A DNA stretch of 64,000 nucleotides from Cytophagales bacterium CG12_big_fil_rev_8_21_14_0_65_40_12 (GCA_002786855.1 PCUU01000033.1:80858-144857), one strand, 5' to 3'; positions 28,353-38,745 are shown, numbered from the stretch's first letter. The notes: a model not told the origin generated them from the sequence alone. Made by a program: numbers and translations.

Positions 28353-29630
28353 TCAATCGATCATTTCCGCAACGAAATTCGGCAATGCAAAAGCCGCTTG
28401 ATGAATTGCTTCATTATAATACTTTAGCCCTTGTGATTTCGAAAATGCTTTACTCTTGGCAGCATCAAAGCCTTTTTGAGGATGAGCGCTTCCTTTGGAA
28501 GAATATGAGAATGACCACATGCCAGTTGGGTATGTTGGAATATAGGCCAAGTAGCAGTGCACTTGGTCTTGGCCAAATATTGAGCGATAAACTTGGTAAA
28601 TCTCTCTAAATACCTTGCTGTTGAAGCGAGGTGATTCACTTTGGGTCACCATAATTCCATCAGGGCTCAAAATTCTATACACTTCCTTGTAGAATTCTAC
28701 GGTAAATAGTCCTTCCGCAGGACCAACCGGATCAGTAGAATCTACAATTACAATATCGAATGAGCCATCAGCCGCCTCATTTACATATTTGATACCATCA
28801 TCGATAATCAAATTCAATTTTGGATTGCCGAAGGCCGAAGCAATACTAGGTAAATGCTGTTTGCAGGCTTCGATTACTTTATCGTCAATTTCTACCATTA
28901 CCACCTCATCAAACGAACCATGACGCAAAAGCTCTCTGGCTGTTCCTCCATCACCACCGCCAATCACCAAGGCGCGTTTCGGATTGGGATGCGTTAAAGT
29001 AGGCACATGGGTAATCATTTCATGGTAAACATATTCATCCTTCTCACTCGTCATTACCATGCCATCGAGCGTTAAGAGGTTTCCGTAAGCTTGAGTGTTG
29101 TAGACTTCTACTTTTTGAAAATCAGACTGGACATCATAGAGCTTACCATCATGTTTTAAAGAAAGTGCTATTTTATCGTCTCTTTCAGTGAACCAAACAT
29201 CCCTGGTGCGCATTGGGCTGCCATCTTCTGCACTCTTTCCATCGCGCATGAGTTTGATGTCAAAATCCCTCTCTTTTAGTAATGCACGTTCACCACGGAG
29301 CAACTCAACTGCTGAGCCATGACCCGCTTTGAATTTTTCTTTAAGGATTTGGTAGGCCACCCATGGATTGACAGTATCACCGCAAGTGAAAATATCCACA
29401 GAAGCGTAACCATATTCTGGCCAAGTGTGAATAGCAAGGTGGCTTTCTTGAATTACAACTACTCCAGAAACACCGTAGGGCGAAAAATGATGAAAAGTGG
29501 AATTAATGATCGTAGCACCAGATTCTTCAGCAGCACCTTCCATGCTTTCTTCTATGTGAACTACGTCATTAAGGATTTCTGATGAGCAATCGTAATACTC
29601 TACTATTATGTGTCTGCCAAGTGAAGCCAT
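28353..29630 (-). CDS. Fusion of S-adenosylmethionine decarboxylase (class 1b) and spermidine synthase
   Basis: N-terminal [29 protein letters not shown] (processing ES, His and Cys retained); C-terminal [52 protein letters not shown]. Confidence 0.95.
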   Translation of the reverse strand: MASLGRHIIVEYYDCSSEILNDVVHIEESMEGAAEESGATIINSTFHHFSPYGVSGVVVIQESHLAIHTWPEYGYASVDIFTCGDTVNPWVAYQILKEKFKAGHGSAVELLRGERALLKERDFDIKLMRDGKSAEDGSPMRTRDVWFTERDDKIALSLKHDGKLYDVQSDFQKVEVYNTQAYGNLLTLDGMVMTSEKDEYVYHEMITHVPTLTHPNPKRALVIGGGDGGTARELLRHGSFDEVVMVEIDDKVIEACKQHLPSIASAFGNPKLNLIIDDGIKYVNEAADGSFDIVIVDSTDPVGPAEGLFTVEFYKEVYRILSPDGIMVTQSESPRFNSKVFREIYQVYRSIFGQDQVHCYLAYIPTYPTGMWSFSYSSKGSAHPQKGFDAAKSKAFSKSQGLKYYNEAIHQAAFALPNFVAEMID

Positions 29631-29690
29631 TCAATATTTTTTGCACAAATATGAAGTCTTCATTTCAAACACACCAAATCAATGAGGAAT

Positions 29691-30191
29691 TTATTCCAAA
29701 TTAAGTTGCCCGGGGTAGTAAAAATCTATCTCTGTGCACATTCCGCTGCTTAAATGTTGCCATGAGTCCAGCTCAACCTGCAGCCATGCACAGGCACCAG
29801 TAGAAAAGACTCCCCTTGGTCGTGAAACTAAATATTCATAAAGCATTGAAATGGAAGGATTGTGACCTATAATGGCCACGTTCTCAAACAGATCGTCCAG
29901 TCGGTTTACTGCCGCAACAAGCACGTTGCGAGTCGCCTCATAATACTCTTCAGACGAGATTATTCTTGGAAGTTTGTCCATTGCACTGGCAACTTGGCTA
30001 CAAGTTTCTAAGGTCCTCAAGGCTGGGCTTGTATAAATAACCTCCAAATCCACAGATAACGTTTTGAGGTATCTCCCTAAAAATTGTGCTTCATTGACAC
30101 CATTCGCACTTAGTCTTCTGTTGAAATCAGAAGTGTCCTTATTGGCAGCATTGGCTTCAGCATGCCTTATCAAAAAGAGATTTTTAACCAT
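29691..30191 (-). CDS. sixA: SixA-like histidine phosphatase
   Basis: NLFLIRHAEANAANKDTSDFNRRLSANG; VAIIGHNPSISMLYEYL. Confidence 0.88.
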   Translation of the reverse strand: MVKNLFLIRHAEANAANKDTSDFNRRLSANGVNEAQFLGRYLKTLSVDLEVIYTSPALRTLETCSQVASAMDKLPRIISSEEYYEATRNVLVAAVNRLDDLFENVAIIGHNPSISMLYEYLVSRPRGVFSTGACAWLQVELDSWQHLSSGMCTEIDFYYPGQLNLE

Positions 30192-30336
30192 TTTGTTGTT
30201 AGGTGGGTTATGCCTTTAACAACGCAATATCATACGACTTCATATAAATGCTGCCCCGGTTAGTGATTAAAGTATTTGTTTTTTTGAATCTTTTATGACC
30301 ATCTTTGAAGCGGTCTAAATCCAAAGTCCATTATTT

Positions 30337-32832
30337 ATGTCGAAAAATCTAGTCATTGTAGAGTCACCCGCCAAAGCCAAAACTATTGAAGGTTTTTTAG
30401 GAAAGGATTTCACCGTAGTATCCAGTTATGGCCATGTTCGCGACCTACCAAAAGGAAATAATGCAATCGACATTGCACATGGATTTAAACCTACCTACGA
30501 GGTAACGGCTGACAAAAAGGAAGTCATCCGAAACCTTAAAAAATTGGCCAAAGAGGCTGAAACGGTCTATTTAGCAAGTGACGATGACCGCGAAGGAGAA
30601 GCCATAAGCTGGCATTTAAAGGAGGCATTAAAACTTAAGGACGACACCAAAAGGATTGTATTCAGAGAGATTACCAAAAGCGCCATTCAAATCGCGATAG
30701 CCAACCCAAGAGTAATCGATATTGACTTAGTAAATGCGCAACAAGCCCGAAGAATCTTAGACCGTTTGGTGGGTTTTGAGTTGTCTCCTGTTTTATGGAA
30801 AAAAATCAAAAGAGGTCTTTCGGCAGGTAGAGTTCAATCTGTAGCCGTAAGAATGGTAGTAGAAAGAGAAAGAGAAATTGAAAAATTCAATTCAAGCTCT
30901 TCTTTCAAGATTTCAGCCGTTTTCAATTTGAATGATGGTGCTCAATTAAAAGCAGAATTACCAAGAAAATTCGATGCGGAATCAGATGCTTACGACTTTT
31001 TGAACAGTTGCATTGGCGCAAAATACTCAATTCTAGATTTACAAAAAAAGCCAGCAAAAAGAACCCCGGCCCCTCCTTTTACCACTTCAACACTTCAACA
31101 AGAAGCCAGTAGAAAATTAGGTTACTCTGTTTCAAGGACAATGTCGTTGGCTCAAAAGCTTTATGAAGCCGGTAAAATCTCTTATATGAGAACCGATTCT
31201 TTGAACCTTTCTGACGAAGCAGTAAAAAGTGCCACCGCGGAAATTTCTTCTGCTTACGGAAGTCAATTTGTGCAAACCAGAAAATTCAAGACCAAATCAC
31301 AATCGGCACAAGAAGCGCACGAAGCCATTCGCCCTACTTACTTTGCGAATCACGAAGCAGGTGCCAATTATGACGAAAAACGGCTTTATGACTTAATTTG
31401 GAAGCGTGCCATTGCTTCTCAAATGGCAGATGCAGAATTGGAAAAAACAACTGCAACCATTGCCATTTCCGGTAAAACAGAAACTTTAAGTGCTCAAGGT
31501 GAAGTCATTAAATTCGAAGGCTTTCTAAAGGTCTATTTGGAATCCACAGATGATGAAGATGGTAATAACGAAGCTAAAGGAATGTTACCTCCTTTGACCG
31601 TTGGCCAAGCATTAAACCTTGACCATATGACCGCACGAGAGGGCTTTACCCGTCATGCACCAAGGTATACAGAGGCCAGTTTGGTGAAGCAGTTGGAAGA
31701 AATGGGAATTGGTAGACCTTCTACCTATGCCCCAACCATTTCTACTATTCAAAAAAGAGAATATGTAGTGAAAGAGAACCGCGATGGTGTTGAAAGAAAC
31801 TATCAAGAGTTAATTCTAAAAAACGGAAAGGTAAATACTGCTACCAAAACAGAAATTACAGGAGCCGAGAAGATGAAGCTTTTCCCTACCAATATCGCCA
31901 TGATTGTGAATGACTTTTTGGTAGAGCATTTCCCTAACGTAATCGATTACTCTTTCACCGCTCGGGTCGAAGAGGAATTTGACCAAATTGCTCAGGGTTT
32001 TCAGCAATGGGACAAGATGATTGGTACTTTCTATGGTAGTTTCCATCAGAAAGTTGAAGACACCGAATCAATCAAAAGGTCTGATGTCAGCAATAATTCC
32101 CGAGAACTTGGTACCGACCCTGAAAGCGGTAAAATGATCATTGTAAGGATGGGCAAATTCGGCCCTATGGCGCAAATTGGAGAAGCTGACCCCGATGATG
32201 AAAATGCTGAAAAGCCAAAATATGCCAGTTTAAAGAAAGGTCAATTTATTGAAAGCATTACACTTGAAGATGCGCTAGACCTCTTCAAACTTCCGCGCAC
32301 CGTAGGATTCTATAAGGAGAATGAGATCATCGCTGCCATTGGAAGGTTTGGTCCTTACATTAAATATGAGGATAAATTTGTTTCGCTTCCAAAAGGAGTA
32401 GATCCGCTTGAACTGGAATTGGATGAAGCCATTTCATACATCAAAGAAAAACAAAGTGCAGATGCTCCTATTTATGTTTATCAAGGACATCCTGTACAAA
32501 AAGGTAAAGGACGTTTTGGGCCATTTATCAAGTGGAATGATATGTTTATCAACGTCAACAAGAAGTACAATTGGGACAATTTGTCGGACAATGATATTAT
32601 TGAACTGATAGAGGATAAACTTCAGAAGGAATCTGACAAAGTGGTGCAAAATTGGGATGAGGCAGGCATACGAATCGAAAAGGCACGTTGGGGCAGGCAT
32701 ACCATCATTAAAGGAAAAACTAAGGTGGAACTTGCTAAAACAGTGGATGTAGCCAAAATGACGCTAGATCAAGCCAAAACTGAAATAGAAAAGGCAACTC
32801 CTCAGAAAGCCGTCAAGGCAAAGAAAAAATAA
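30337..32832 (+). CDS. topA: DNA topoisomerase I
   Basis: NLVIVESPAKAKTIEGFLG; YLASDDDREGEAISWHL; KISYMRTDSLNLSDEAV. Confidence 0.98.
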   Translation: MSKNLVIVESPAKAKTIEGFLGKDFTVVSSYGHVRDLPKGNNAIDIAHGFKPTYEVTADKKEVIRNLKKLAKEAETVYLASDDDREGEAISWHLKEALKLKDDTKRIVFREITKSAIQIAIANPRVIDIDLVNAQQARRILDRLVGFELSPVLWKKIKRGLSAGRVQSVAVRMVVEREREIEKFNSSSSFKISAVFNLNDGAQLKAELPRKFDAESDAYDFLNSCIGAKYSILDLQKKPAKRTPAPPFTTSTLQQEASRKLGYSVSRTMSLAQKLYEAGKISYMRTDSLNLSDEAVKSATAEISSAYGSQFVQTRKFKTKSQSAQEAHEAIRPTYFANHEAGANYDEKRLYDLIWKRAIASQMADAELEKTTATIAISGKTETLSAQGEVIKFEGFLKVYLESTDDEDGNNEAKGMLPPLTVGQALNLDHMTAREGFTRHAPRYTEASLVKQLEEMGIGRPSTYAPTISTIQKREYVVKENRDGVERNYQELILKNGKVNTATKTEITGAEKMKLFPTNIAMIVNDFLVEHFPNVIDYSFTARVEEEFDQIAQGFQQWDKMIGTFYGSFHQKVEDTESIKRSDVSNNSRELGTDPESGKMIIVRMGKFGPMAQIGEADPDDENAEKPKYASLKKGQFIESITLEDALDLFKLPRTVGFYKENEIIAAIGRFGPYIKYEDKFVSLPKGVDPLELELDEAISYIKEKQSADAPIYVYQGHPVQKGKGRFGPFIKWNDMFINVNKKYNWDNLSDNDIIELIEDKLQKESDKVVQNWDEAGIRIEKARWGRHTIIKGKTKVELAKTVDVAKMTLDQAKTEIEKATPQKAVKAKKK

Positions 32833-32842
32833 AAGCATTCCA

Positions 32843-32880
32843 GACCTATAAGGTTTTTGAAACCTTATAGGTCGTTCTTT
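32843..32880 (+). terminator. Hairpin/terminator downstream of topA
   Basis: GACCTATAAGGTTT-TTG-AAACCTTATAGGTC, perfect 14-bp stem followed by GTTCTTTT. Confidence 0.65.
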
Positions 32881-32911
32881 TAAACTCACTGATCCGATTC
32901 ATCCTCTCACA

Positions 32912-32940
32912 CTGTCGCAGGTTCTCCGAACCTGTGACAG
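32912..32940. repeat. Palindromic intergenic repeat
   Basis: CTGTCGCAGGTTC-TCC-GAACCTGTGACAG, 13-bp stem with one mismatch. Confidence 0.6.
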
Positions 32941-33019
32941 GTTATGAAAACAAGGACTCTGTCCGATAACTACCTCAGCCAATCGAAATTAGATAGACCC
33001 TTCCTGCGTCAGGGAAAGA

Positions 33020-33240
33020 AAACCGTCATTTGTAGTCAGGGCATTCTTGAACTTCTGAAAAAGACCGCTGCGAGGTGACTTAAATAGCGAGCTTAAGCTA
33101 TTACTCAAACCCCTTCGCGTTGCTCTGCGGTAAGATTAAAAACGACAGTATTGAGGTTACCGTGAGTAACCTCAATACTTCTACTAACCCAGCTCATCTT
33201 TGATTGTATCGAAGTTGAATGATAATTCGGTTTTTTAACA
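33020..33240. repeat. Modular dispersed intergenic repeat, copy 1
   Basis: Contains CTTCTGAAAAAGACCGCTGCGAGGTGACTTAAATA (33052-33086), palindrome AGTATTGAGGTTAC/GTAACCTCAATACT (33147-33179) and CATCTTTGAT-TGT-ATCGAAGTTG (33195-33217); related blocks at 38823-39012 and 63729-63935. Confidence 0.65.
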
Positions 33241-33337
33241 GAGAAAAACCTTCTTTTGTTGCTCTGCACCCCTACGGTTTATTAAAACTCCAAAAACTAC
33301 CTCGCTCCTATTTTTATATCAGGATTTTGCTTGTATT

Positions 33338-33886
33338 TTGAACCTTATGACCAGAGAAGAAGCAAGAACGATTTTAACCTCAATGACCAAAGGCGATAGT
33401 TTATTAAGACATGCCAGAAGTGTTGAACTAGTAATGGAAGCTTATGGAAAGCATTTTGGCGAAGATGCCGAAGAATGGGCCGTCACCGGAATGTTGCACG
33501 ATGCGGATTACGAGGCTTACCCAGAAGAACATCCAAACCGCATAGTCAACATGCTGAATGAAATGGGTGAAAACAAAATCGCGCATGCCATCTCTGCACA
33601 CTATACCAAATGGGGCGTTTCTTACGATACTCGACTAGACAAAGCACTTTTGGCTTGCGATGAATTAACGGGATTTATCATTGCTTGCTGTCAAGTAAGG
33701 CCAGAAAGTATTGAAGGATTAACCGCTAAATCAGTGAAGAAAAAACTCAAAACAAAGGGCTTCGCTGCCAAGGTAGAAAGAGACGAAATTGAGGCAGGAA
33801 TAGAAAAACTTGGAGTTGAATTAGACGCACATATTGAGTTTATTATCAATGTGTTATATACAAACAGAGTAGAACTCAGTATCTAA
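33338..33886 (+). CDS. HD-domain phosphohydrolase
   Basis: SLLRHARSVELVMEAYGKHFGEDAEEWAVTGMLHDADYEAYPEEHPN. Confidence 0.88.
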   Translation: MNLMTREEARTILTSMTKGDSLLRHARSVELVMEAYGKHFGEDAEEWAVTGMLHDADYEAYPEEHPNRIVNMLNEMGENKIAHAISAHYTKWGVSYDTRLDKALLACDELTGFIIACCQVRPESIEGLTAKSVKKKLKTKGFAAKVERDEIEAGIEKLGVELDAHIEFIINVLYTNRVELSI

Positions 33887-34566
33887 TGAAAAAGCTTGTT
33901 GTGCTCACTGGTGCTGGCATTAGTGCCGAAAGTGGATTAAAGACATTTCGCGACTCAGATGGGCTTTGGGAGGGCCATGATGTAATGGAAGTGGCCACTC
34001 CCGAAGGCTGGTATAAAAACCCAAAACTAGTTTTAGACTTTTATAATGCCCGAAGAAAACAAGCCTTGTCTGCCGAACCTAATCAAGCACATCATATCCT
34101 AAAATCGCTCGAAGAACAATTCGATGTCACCATTATTACTCAGAATGTAGATCATCTGCACGAACTGGCTGGTTCATCAAAGGTCATTCATTTGCATGGC
34201 CAACTCTTTGAGAGTCGAAGCACCGTTGATGAGCGCTTGGTTTACAAAATGAACCATTGGGAATTAAAACTGGGTGATCAATGTGAAAAAGGAAGTCAGT
34301 TAAGACCTAATATCGTCTGGTTTGGCGAGGCCGTCCCCATGATGGACATTGCTATTGACATTACCCGGCAAGCGGATATCCTCGTGATTGTGGGTACATC
34401 AATGGTGGTTTACCCAGCAGCAGGTTTAATGCATTATGCCAAACGTAATATTCCCATTTACGTCATTGATCCTGTTAAGCCTTCTATCTCAAAACAGCCA
34501 AATCTCCACTTTATAGAGGAAAAAGCGACAATAGGCATGCAAAAACTGAAAGAAATACTGGCCTGA
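33886..34566 (+). CDS. cobB: Sir2-family NAD-dependent protein deacylase
   Basis: VVLTGAGISAESGLKTFRDSDGLWEG; TQNVDHLHELAGSSKVIHLHG; LRPNIVWFGEAVP. Confidence 0.95.
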   Translation: MKKLVVLTGAGISAESGLKTFRDSDGLWEGHDVMEVATPEGWYKNPKLVLDFYNARRKQALSAEPNQAHHILKSLEEQFDVTIITQNVDHLHELAGSSKVIHLHGQLFESRSTVDERLVYKMNHWELKLGDQCEKGSQLRPNIVWFGEAVPMMDIAIDITRQADILVIVGTSMVVYPAAGLMHYAKRNIPIYVIDPVKPSISKQPNLHFIEEKATIGMQKLKEILA

Positions 34567-34738
34567 CAAAAATTTTACTTTGAGATTTTAAAAAATAATC
34601 TCAGTTTTGAAGCATCATGATTTTATGAGAATAGTGTTCAACATAGCTGCCGTCAGTGCGCTGGTTACAAAATCAGGGAAATAAATCCCTGTCTCCCTAT
34701 TTCAATAGATTTTTTTATTAAACATTATTCTCATTACA

Positions 34739-36148
34739 ATGACGAATCAATCACGATTTTCAATAAAGAGGTTTTTTGAGTACCTCAAAATTTCAATTAC
34801 TGGCCAGCAAGAAGATTTCACCACGGGCAGTATCAGGAAGGCTATATTTATGCTTTCCATCCCCATGATTTTAGAAATGCTAATGGAATCCACCTTTGCG
34901 CTGGTGGATATGATTTATGTTTCTAGGATCAGCACTAACGCCATTGCGACAGTCATCCTCACAGAATCGGTAATCACGCTGGTGTATGCCCTAGCGATTG
35001 GTTTAAGTATGGCAGCTACTGCGGTTGTCGCCAGACGAACTGGTGAAAAGGACATGGAAGGTGCTTCCAAAACGGCCGTTCAAGCCATCTTTCTTGGTGT
35101 ATTCATCTCTGTCTCCATTGGACTCTTTGGAATCATTTTCCCCAAAGAAATCTTAGCGCTGATGGGTGGCGAGGCTGATTTAATCAACGAAGGTTATGGT
35201 TACACACAGATCATGATCGGTGGAAACATTACTGTGGTACTGCTATTCTTGATTAATGCGGTATTCCGTGGGGCAGGCAACGCCTCTATAGCCATGTGGA
35301 CATTGGTATTGTCCAACGGACTGAATATCATTCTTGATCCAATATTCATTTTCGGTTTCGGCCCAATCCCCGCTTATGGCGTAGAAGGTGCTGCAATAGC
35401 TACCAATATTGGTCGTGGAGTGGCGGTAATTGGTCAATTGGCCATCCTTTTCTTAGGCAAGAGCCGTATCAAAGTGGGACTGAAAGATTTGGTTTTCCGT
35501 ACCCAAATCATGTGGAATTTGATCAAAGTATCGCTTGGTGGCATTGGCCAATTCTTAATTGCAACTTCCAGTTGGGTATTCCTCACCAGAATCATGTCTG
35601 AGTTTGGAAGCGAAGTATTGGCTGGCTACGGCATTGCGATAAGAGTAATGATGTTTAGCATGATGCCCGCTTGGGGCATGAGTAATGCGGCAGCCACGCT
35701 TGTCGGTCAAAATTTAGGAGCAAAACAACCAGAAAGAGCAGAACAGTCGGTTTGGAAAACAGGAAAGTACAATGCCATTTTTATGGTGTTAATTTCTATC
35801 CTCTATTTGCTTTTCGCTTCGACCATTGTGGGTTGGTTTAAAAATGAAGCTGCTGTAATAGAAGCTGGTGCACTTTGTCTTCAAGTGATAGCCGCTGGTT
35901 ATGTTTTTTATGCTTATGGCATGGTGCTTACGCAATCTTTCAACGGTGCGGGCGATACCAAAACGCCAACAGTGATCAACTTCTTTTGCTTTTGGCTGTT
36001 TCAAATTCCATTGGCTTATGTCACAGCCTTAACCCTGAATTGGGGGCCGCTTGGTGTTTATCTGGCCATAATGATTTCAGAAGTACTGATCGCCATTGTC
36101 TCTTGGTATTATTTCAAAAAGGGAAAATGGAAAACTATTCAGGTTTAA
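34739..36148 (+). CDS. MATE family efflux transporter
   Basis: 12-TM; LSIPMILEMLMESTFALVDMIYVSRISTNAIATV. Confidence 0.93.
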   Translation: MTNQSRFSIKRFFEYLKISITGQQEDFTTGSIRKAIFMLSIPMILEMLMESTFALVDMIYVSRISTNAIATVILTESVITLVYALAIGLSMAATAVVARRTGEKDMEGASKTAVQAIFLGVFISVSIGLFGIIFPKEILALMGGEADLINEGYGYTQIMIGGNITVVLLFLINAVFRGAGNASIAMWTLVLSNGLNIILDPIFIFGFGPIPAYGVEGAAIATNIGRGVAVIGQLAILFLGKSRIKVGLKDLVFRTQIMWNLIKVSLGGIGQFLIATSSWVFLTRIMSEFGSEVLAGYGIAIRVMMFSMMPAWGMSNAAATLVGQNLGAKQPERAEQSVWKTGKYNAIFMVLISILYLLFASTIVGWFKNEAAVIEAGALCLQVIAAGYVFYAYGMVLTQSFNGAGDTKTPTVINFFCFWLFQIPLAYVTALTLNWGPLGVYLAIMISEVLIAIVSWYYFKKGKWKTIQV

Positions 36149-36176
36149 AAAAAGCCCTCTTGATTGAGGGCTTTTA
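36146..36176 (+). terminator. Rho-independent terminator
   Basis: AAAAAAAGCCCTC-TTGATT-GAGGGCTTTTA. Confidence 0.8.
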
Positions 36177-36238
36177 ATTGTATCCTGTATCTAGTTCTGA
36201 AACATCTTTTCAAAAAAGTCATCTCATAACAAGGATTT

Positions 36239-37855
36239 CTATTTTTTATAATAACGGTCTAAGAATCGATATCTAGCGTCATTCTGTGCCTTCACTGCTT
36301 TACTTTCTACATCAATCACCATTACCGAAGGTGCATCATCTTTCGGCTCAACATTTGGCCATTGCGGAAGTTTCGGTCCGTTTGGATTGCCCGTTTTAAT
36401 GAAGTTGGCAAAGAATTCCTGCATGGTAGCCGATACCTTGTAGTCATCTGCCGTCCAAGCAAAGTCCGTAACCAAATCGAGGTTGCCCATACAATATTCT
36501 ATTTCGCAGGCATGTGGAGCACCAATGGCCGGAGGTGCAGCAGGACCTGAGTTAGTTCCACCCGCCAAGCCAGCTACTAGATTCTGATCTTTGAGAGGCG
36601 GCCTCAATTTGCTATATAAATAGCGATATACGCTTTTGTCGCTATGCTTGCGATGAAGGTCAAACCACTTCCAAGTGCTATAAGCAATAAACCTATCAGA
36701 AGCCAGGTCAGTAGCTGACCACTCAATCTCTTTGTCATTACTATAGGGATATAATTTAAGCGCTTCTTCGTAAGTGTCTGGAAAAGCTTCTTTCACTTTG
36801 GCTAAATATACCTCCTTTGAATAAGGACCTTGGGTAAAGGCGTAACCTGGAATCTCCGCATTGTTCCATCCCAATAACAATGGAACTTGAGCCTGCTCGC
36901 CCGCCTCAAATATTTCCGGAAGCGTTTTAGGAAGAAAATAACCATCAATCACAGTCGGAAAACCAAACATTCGGGATTCACTAAATATTTCATACACCTC
37001 TCTGGTAGAAAGCGCACGAAGTTCTTTGATGCTCGAATAACCAGCTCGCTTCACAAAATTCTCCCCTGTCTTTTCTGCTTCTTGAAGAGAAACCGGTGCC
37101 ATTGTGGGGTTAATGCCTGCTCCACTCTCACCAATTGCGCCAGCAATACGACTACGGGATAATGGAGAAGCCATTTGCATGCTAACGGCAGCGGAGCCCG
37201 CTGACTCACCTGCAATGGTAATTTTCTTCGGATCTCCACCGAAAGCTGCAATATTTTCCTCTACCCACTTAAGGCCAGCAGCCTGATCAAGCATTCCATA
37301 ATTTCCAGAAGCCTTATAAGATACTTCTTTTGACAACTCTGGATGTGCTAAGAATCCGAAAATGTTCAGTCTATAGTTAACGGTGACTACCACAATACCT
37401 TTCTTGGCCATGCTCCTTCCGTTATACCGAGGTTCCGATCCATCGCCAGCGACATTACCACCACCATAATAGTAAAGCAGTACCGGCAGACCTGTTGTAT
37501 TGCGTTTGGCAGGTGTCCACACATTCAAGTATAAACAATCTTCACTAACACCATCAGACTCTGATTTCATATCGCCAAACACAATAGCCTGAACAGGTCG
37601 CGGGCCAAATTTCTTAGTTTCTTTTACCCCTTCCCAATTGTCGAGAGGCTGTGGTGCTTTCCACCTTAAATCCCCCACGGGTGGCTTTGCAAATGGAATA
37701 CCGAGATAAGTTTGGATACCATCTTTGGTGTCGTAGCTGCCTTCAATGATGCCATTTTTAACCTTAGTCTGCACATTGAAAGCATCATTGCTTTGAGCCC
37801 ACACCACTTGCGATGCAAAGAGTAATGCGGCTAGAATTGATAGTTTAATTTTCAT
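36239..37855 (-). CDS. Type-B carboxylesterase/lipase
   Basis: Signal peptide; YLGIPFAKPPVGDLRWKAPQP; ITIAGESAGSAAVSMQMASP. Confidence 0.94.
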   Translation of the reverse strand: MKIKLSILAALLFASQVVWAQSNDAFNVQTKVKNGIIEGSYDTKDGIQTYLGIPFAKPPVGDLRWKAPQPLDNWEGVKETKKFGPRPVQAIVFGDMKSESDGVSEDCLYLNVWTPAKRNTTGLPVLLYYYGGGNVAGDGSEPRYNGRSMAKKGIVVVTVNYRLNIFGFLAHPELSKEVSYKASGNYGMLDQAAGLKWVEENIAAFGGDPKKITIAGESAGSAAVSMQMASPLSRSRIAGAIGESGAGINPTMAPVSLQEAEKTGENFVKRAGYSSIKELRALSTREVYEIFSESRMFGFPTVIDGYFLPKTLPEIFEAGEQAQVPLLLGWNNAEIPGYAFTQGPYSKEVYLAKVKEAFPDTYEEALKLYPYSNDKEIEWSATDLASDRFIAYSTWKWFDLHRKHSDKSVYRYLYSKLRPPLKDQNLVAGLAGGTNSGPAAPPAIGAPHACEIEYCMGNLDLVTDFAWTADDYKVSATMQEFFANFIKTGNPNGPKLPQWPNVEPKDDAPSVMVIDVESKAVKAQNDARYRFLDRYYKK

Positions 37856-38043
37856 AAATAACCTTTTAAAATTTGATTGGACTCCCTTATTTGAAATCGT
37901 TATAAAACGAATTGAGGGATGTAATTTACAATTCTTTTCCTATTGTCTCACTTCGTAACAATAATAATTAACTGTTTTCAAAGCATCAAATTTTTTCTTT
38001 AAGTCGAGAGATTATAAATTGAAGCTCCATCTTCCATTAGTAC

Positions 38044-38745
38044 ATGGCCTTACCATCAGAAAAAAACTATCTTTCCCATATCGCATTCGACTCAGTCATC
38101 TTCGGTTTTTCTGGCCAAAAGCTTAAGATTCTAATCATGGAATACCATAATACTGGCCTCTATGCCCTTCCTGGTGGATTTGTAATGCATAATGAAGATT
38201 TGGATTTAGCGGTTCAACGAGGGCTTCTGGAAAGAACTGGCCTTGATAACATCTATCTTGAGCAGTTCCATACTTTTGGTAATGTCGAACGATATAAGCC
38301 AGAAGTCATGCGCAATATTTTGCAAGCGGACGGTCATGCCATAGATAATGACCATTGGATGTTGGAGCGGTTCATTTCTGTCGCTTACTATGCTTTGATC
38401 AACTCAGATAAGGTAGAAACCAGACCCGATCAAATTTCAGACTCCCTTGGTTGGTACAATGTGGAAGAATTGCCTGAATTAATACTGGATCATAATACTA
38501 TAGTAAAGACAGCGCTAAAGTACCTTCAGCTTAATTTAAGTATTAAACCTATTGGTAAGAATCTTCTACCTAATAAGTTTACTATGAAAGAGTTACAACA
38601 GGTGCATGAAGCCATTTTAGGCACTCCACTTAGGCGGACTAGCTTTCAGCGCAGGATGTTGGGATTGGATATTTTAGAGCGCCACGAAAAGCGGTTCAAT
38701 GGCAAAGCGCACAAAGCTCCGTACCTGTATAGCTTTGTGGAATAA
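38044..38745 (+). CDS. Nudix-domain + winged-helix regulator (NrtR/AraR-like)
   Basis: Nudix-like GGFVMHNEDLDLAVQRGLLERTGL with degenerate catalytic box, C-terminal wHTH TMKELQQVHEAILGTPLRRTSFQRRML. Confidence 0.85.
   Translation: MALPSEKNYLSHIAFDSVIFGFSGQKLKILIMEYHNTGLYALPGGFVMHNEDLDLAVQRGLLERTGLDNIYLEQFHTFGNVERYKPEVMRNILQADGHAIDNDHWMLERFISVAYYALINSDKVETRPDQISDSLGWYNVEELPELILDHNTIVKTALKYLQLNLSIKPIGKNLLPNKFTMKELQQVHEAILGTPLRRTSFQRRMLGLDILERHEKRFNGKAHKAPYLYSFVE

Noticed and set aside
28353-29630. Apparent Ser-to-Ala change in the AdoMetDC motif ([11 protein letters not shown])
   Set aside because: The pyruvoyl-forming serine of class 1b enzymes is the Ser in E-S-H, which is present. The Ala lies at a variable position, so there is no evidence of inactivation.
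35875-36177. 100-aa same-strand ORF overlapping the MATE gene
   Set aside because: Out-of-frame overlap inside the MATE gene running through its terminator; no recognisable domain.
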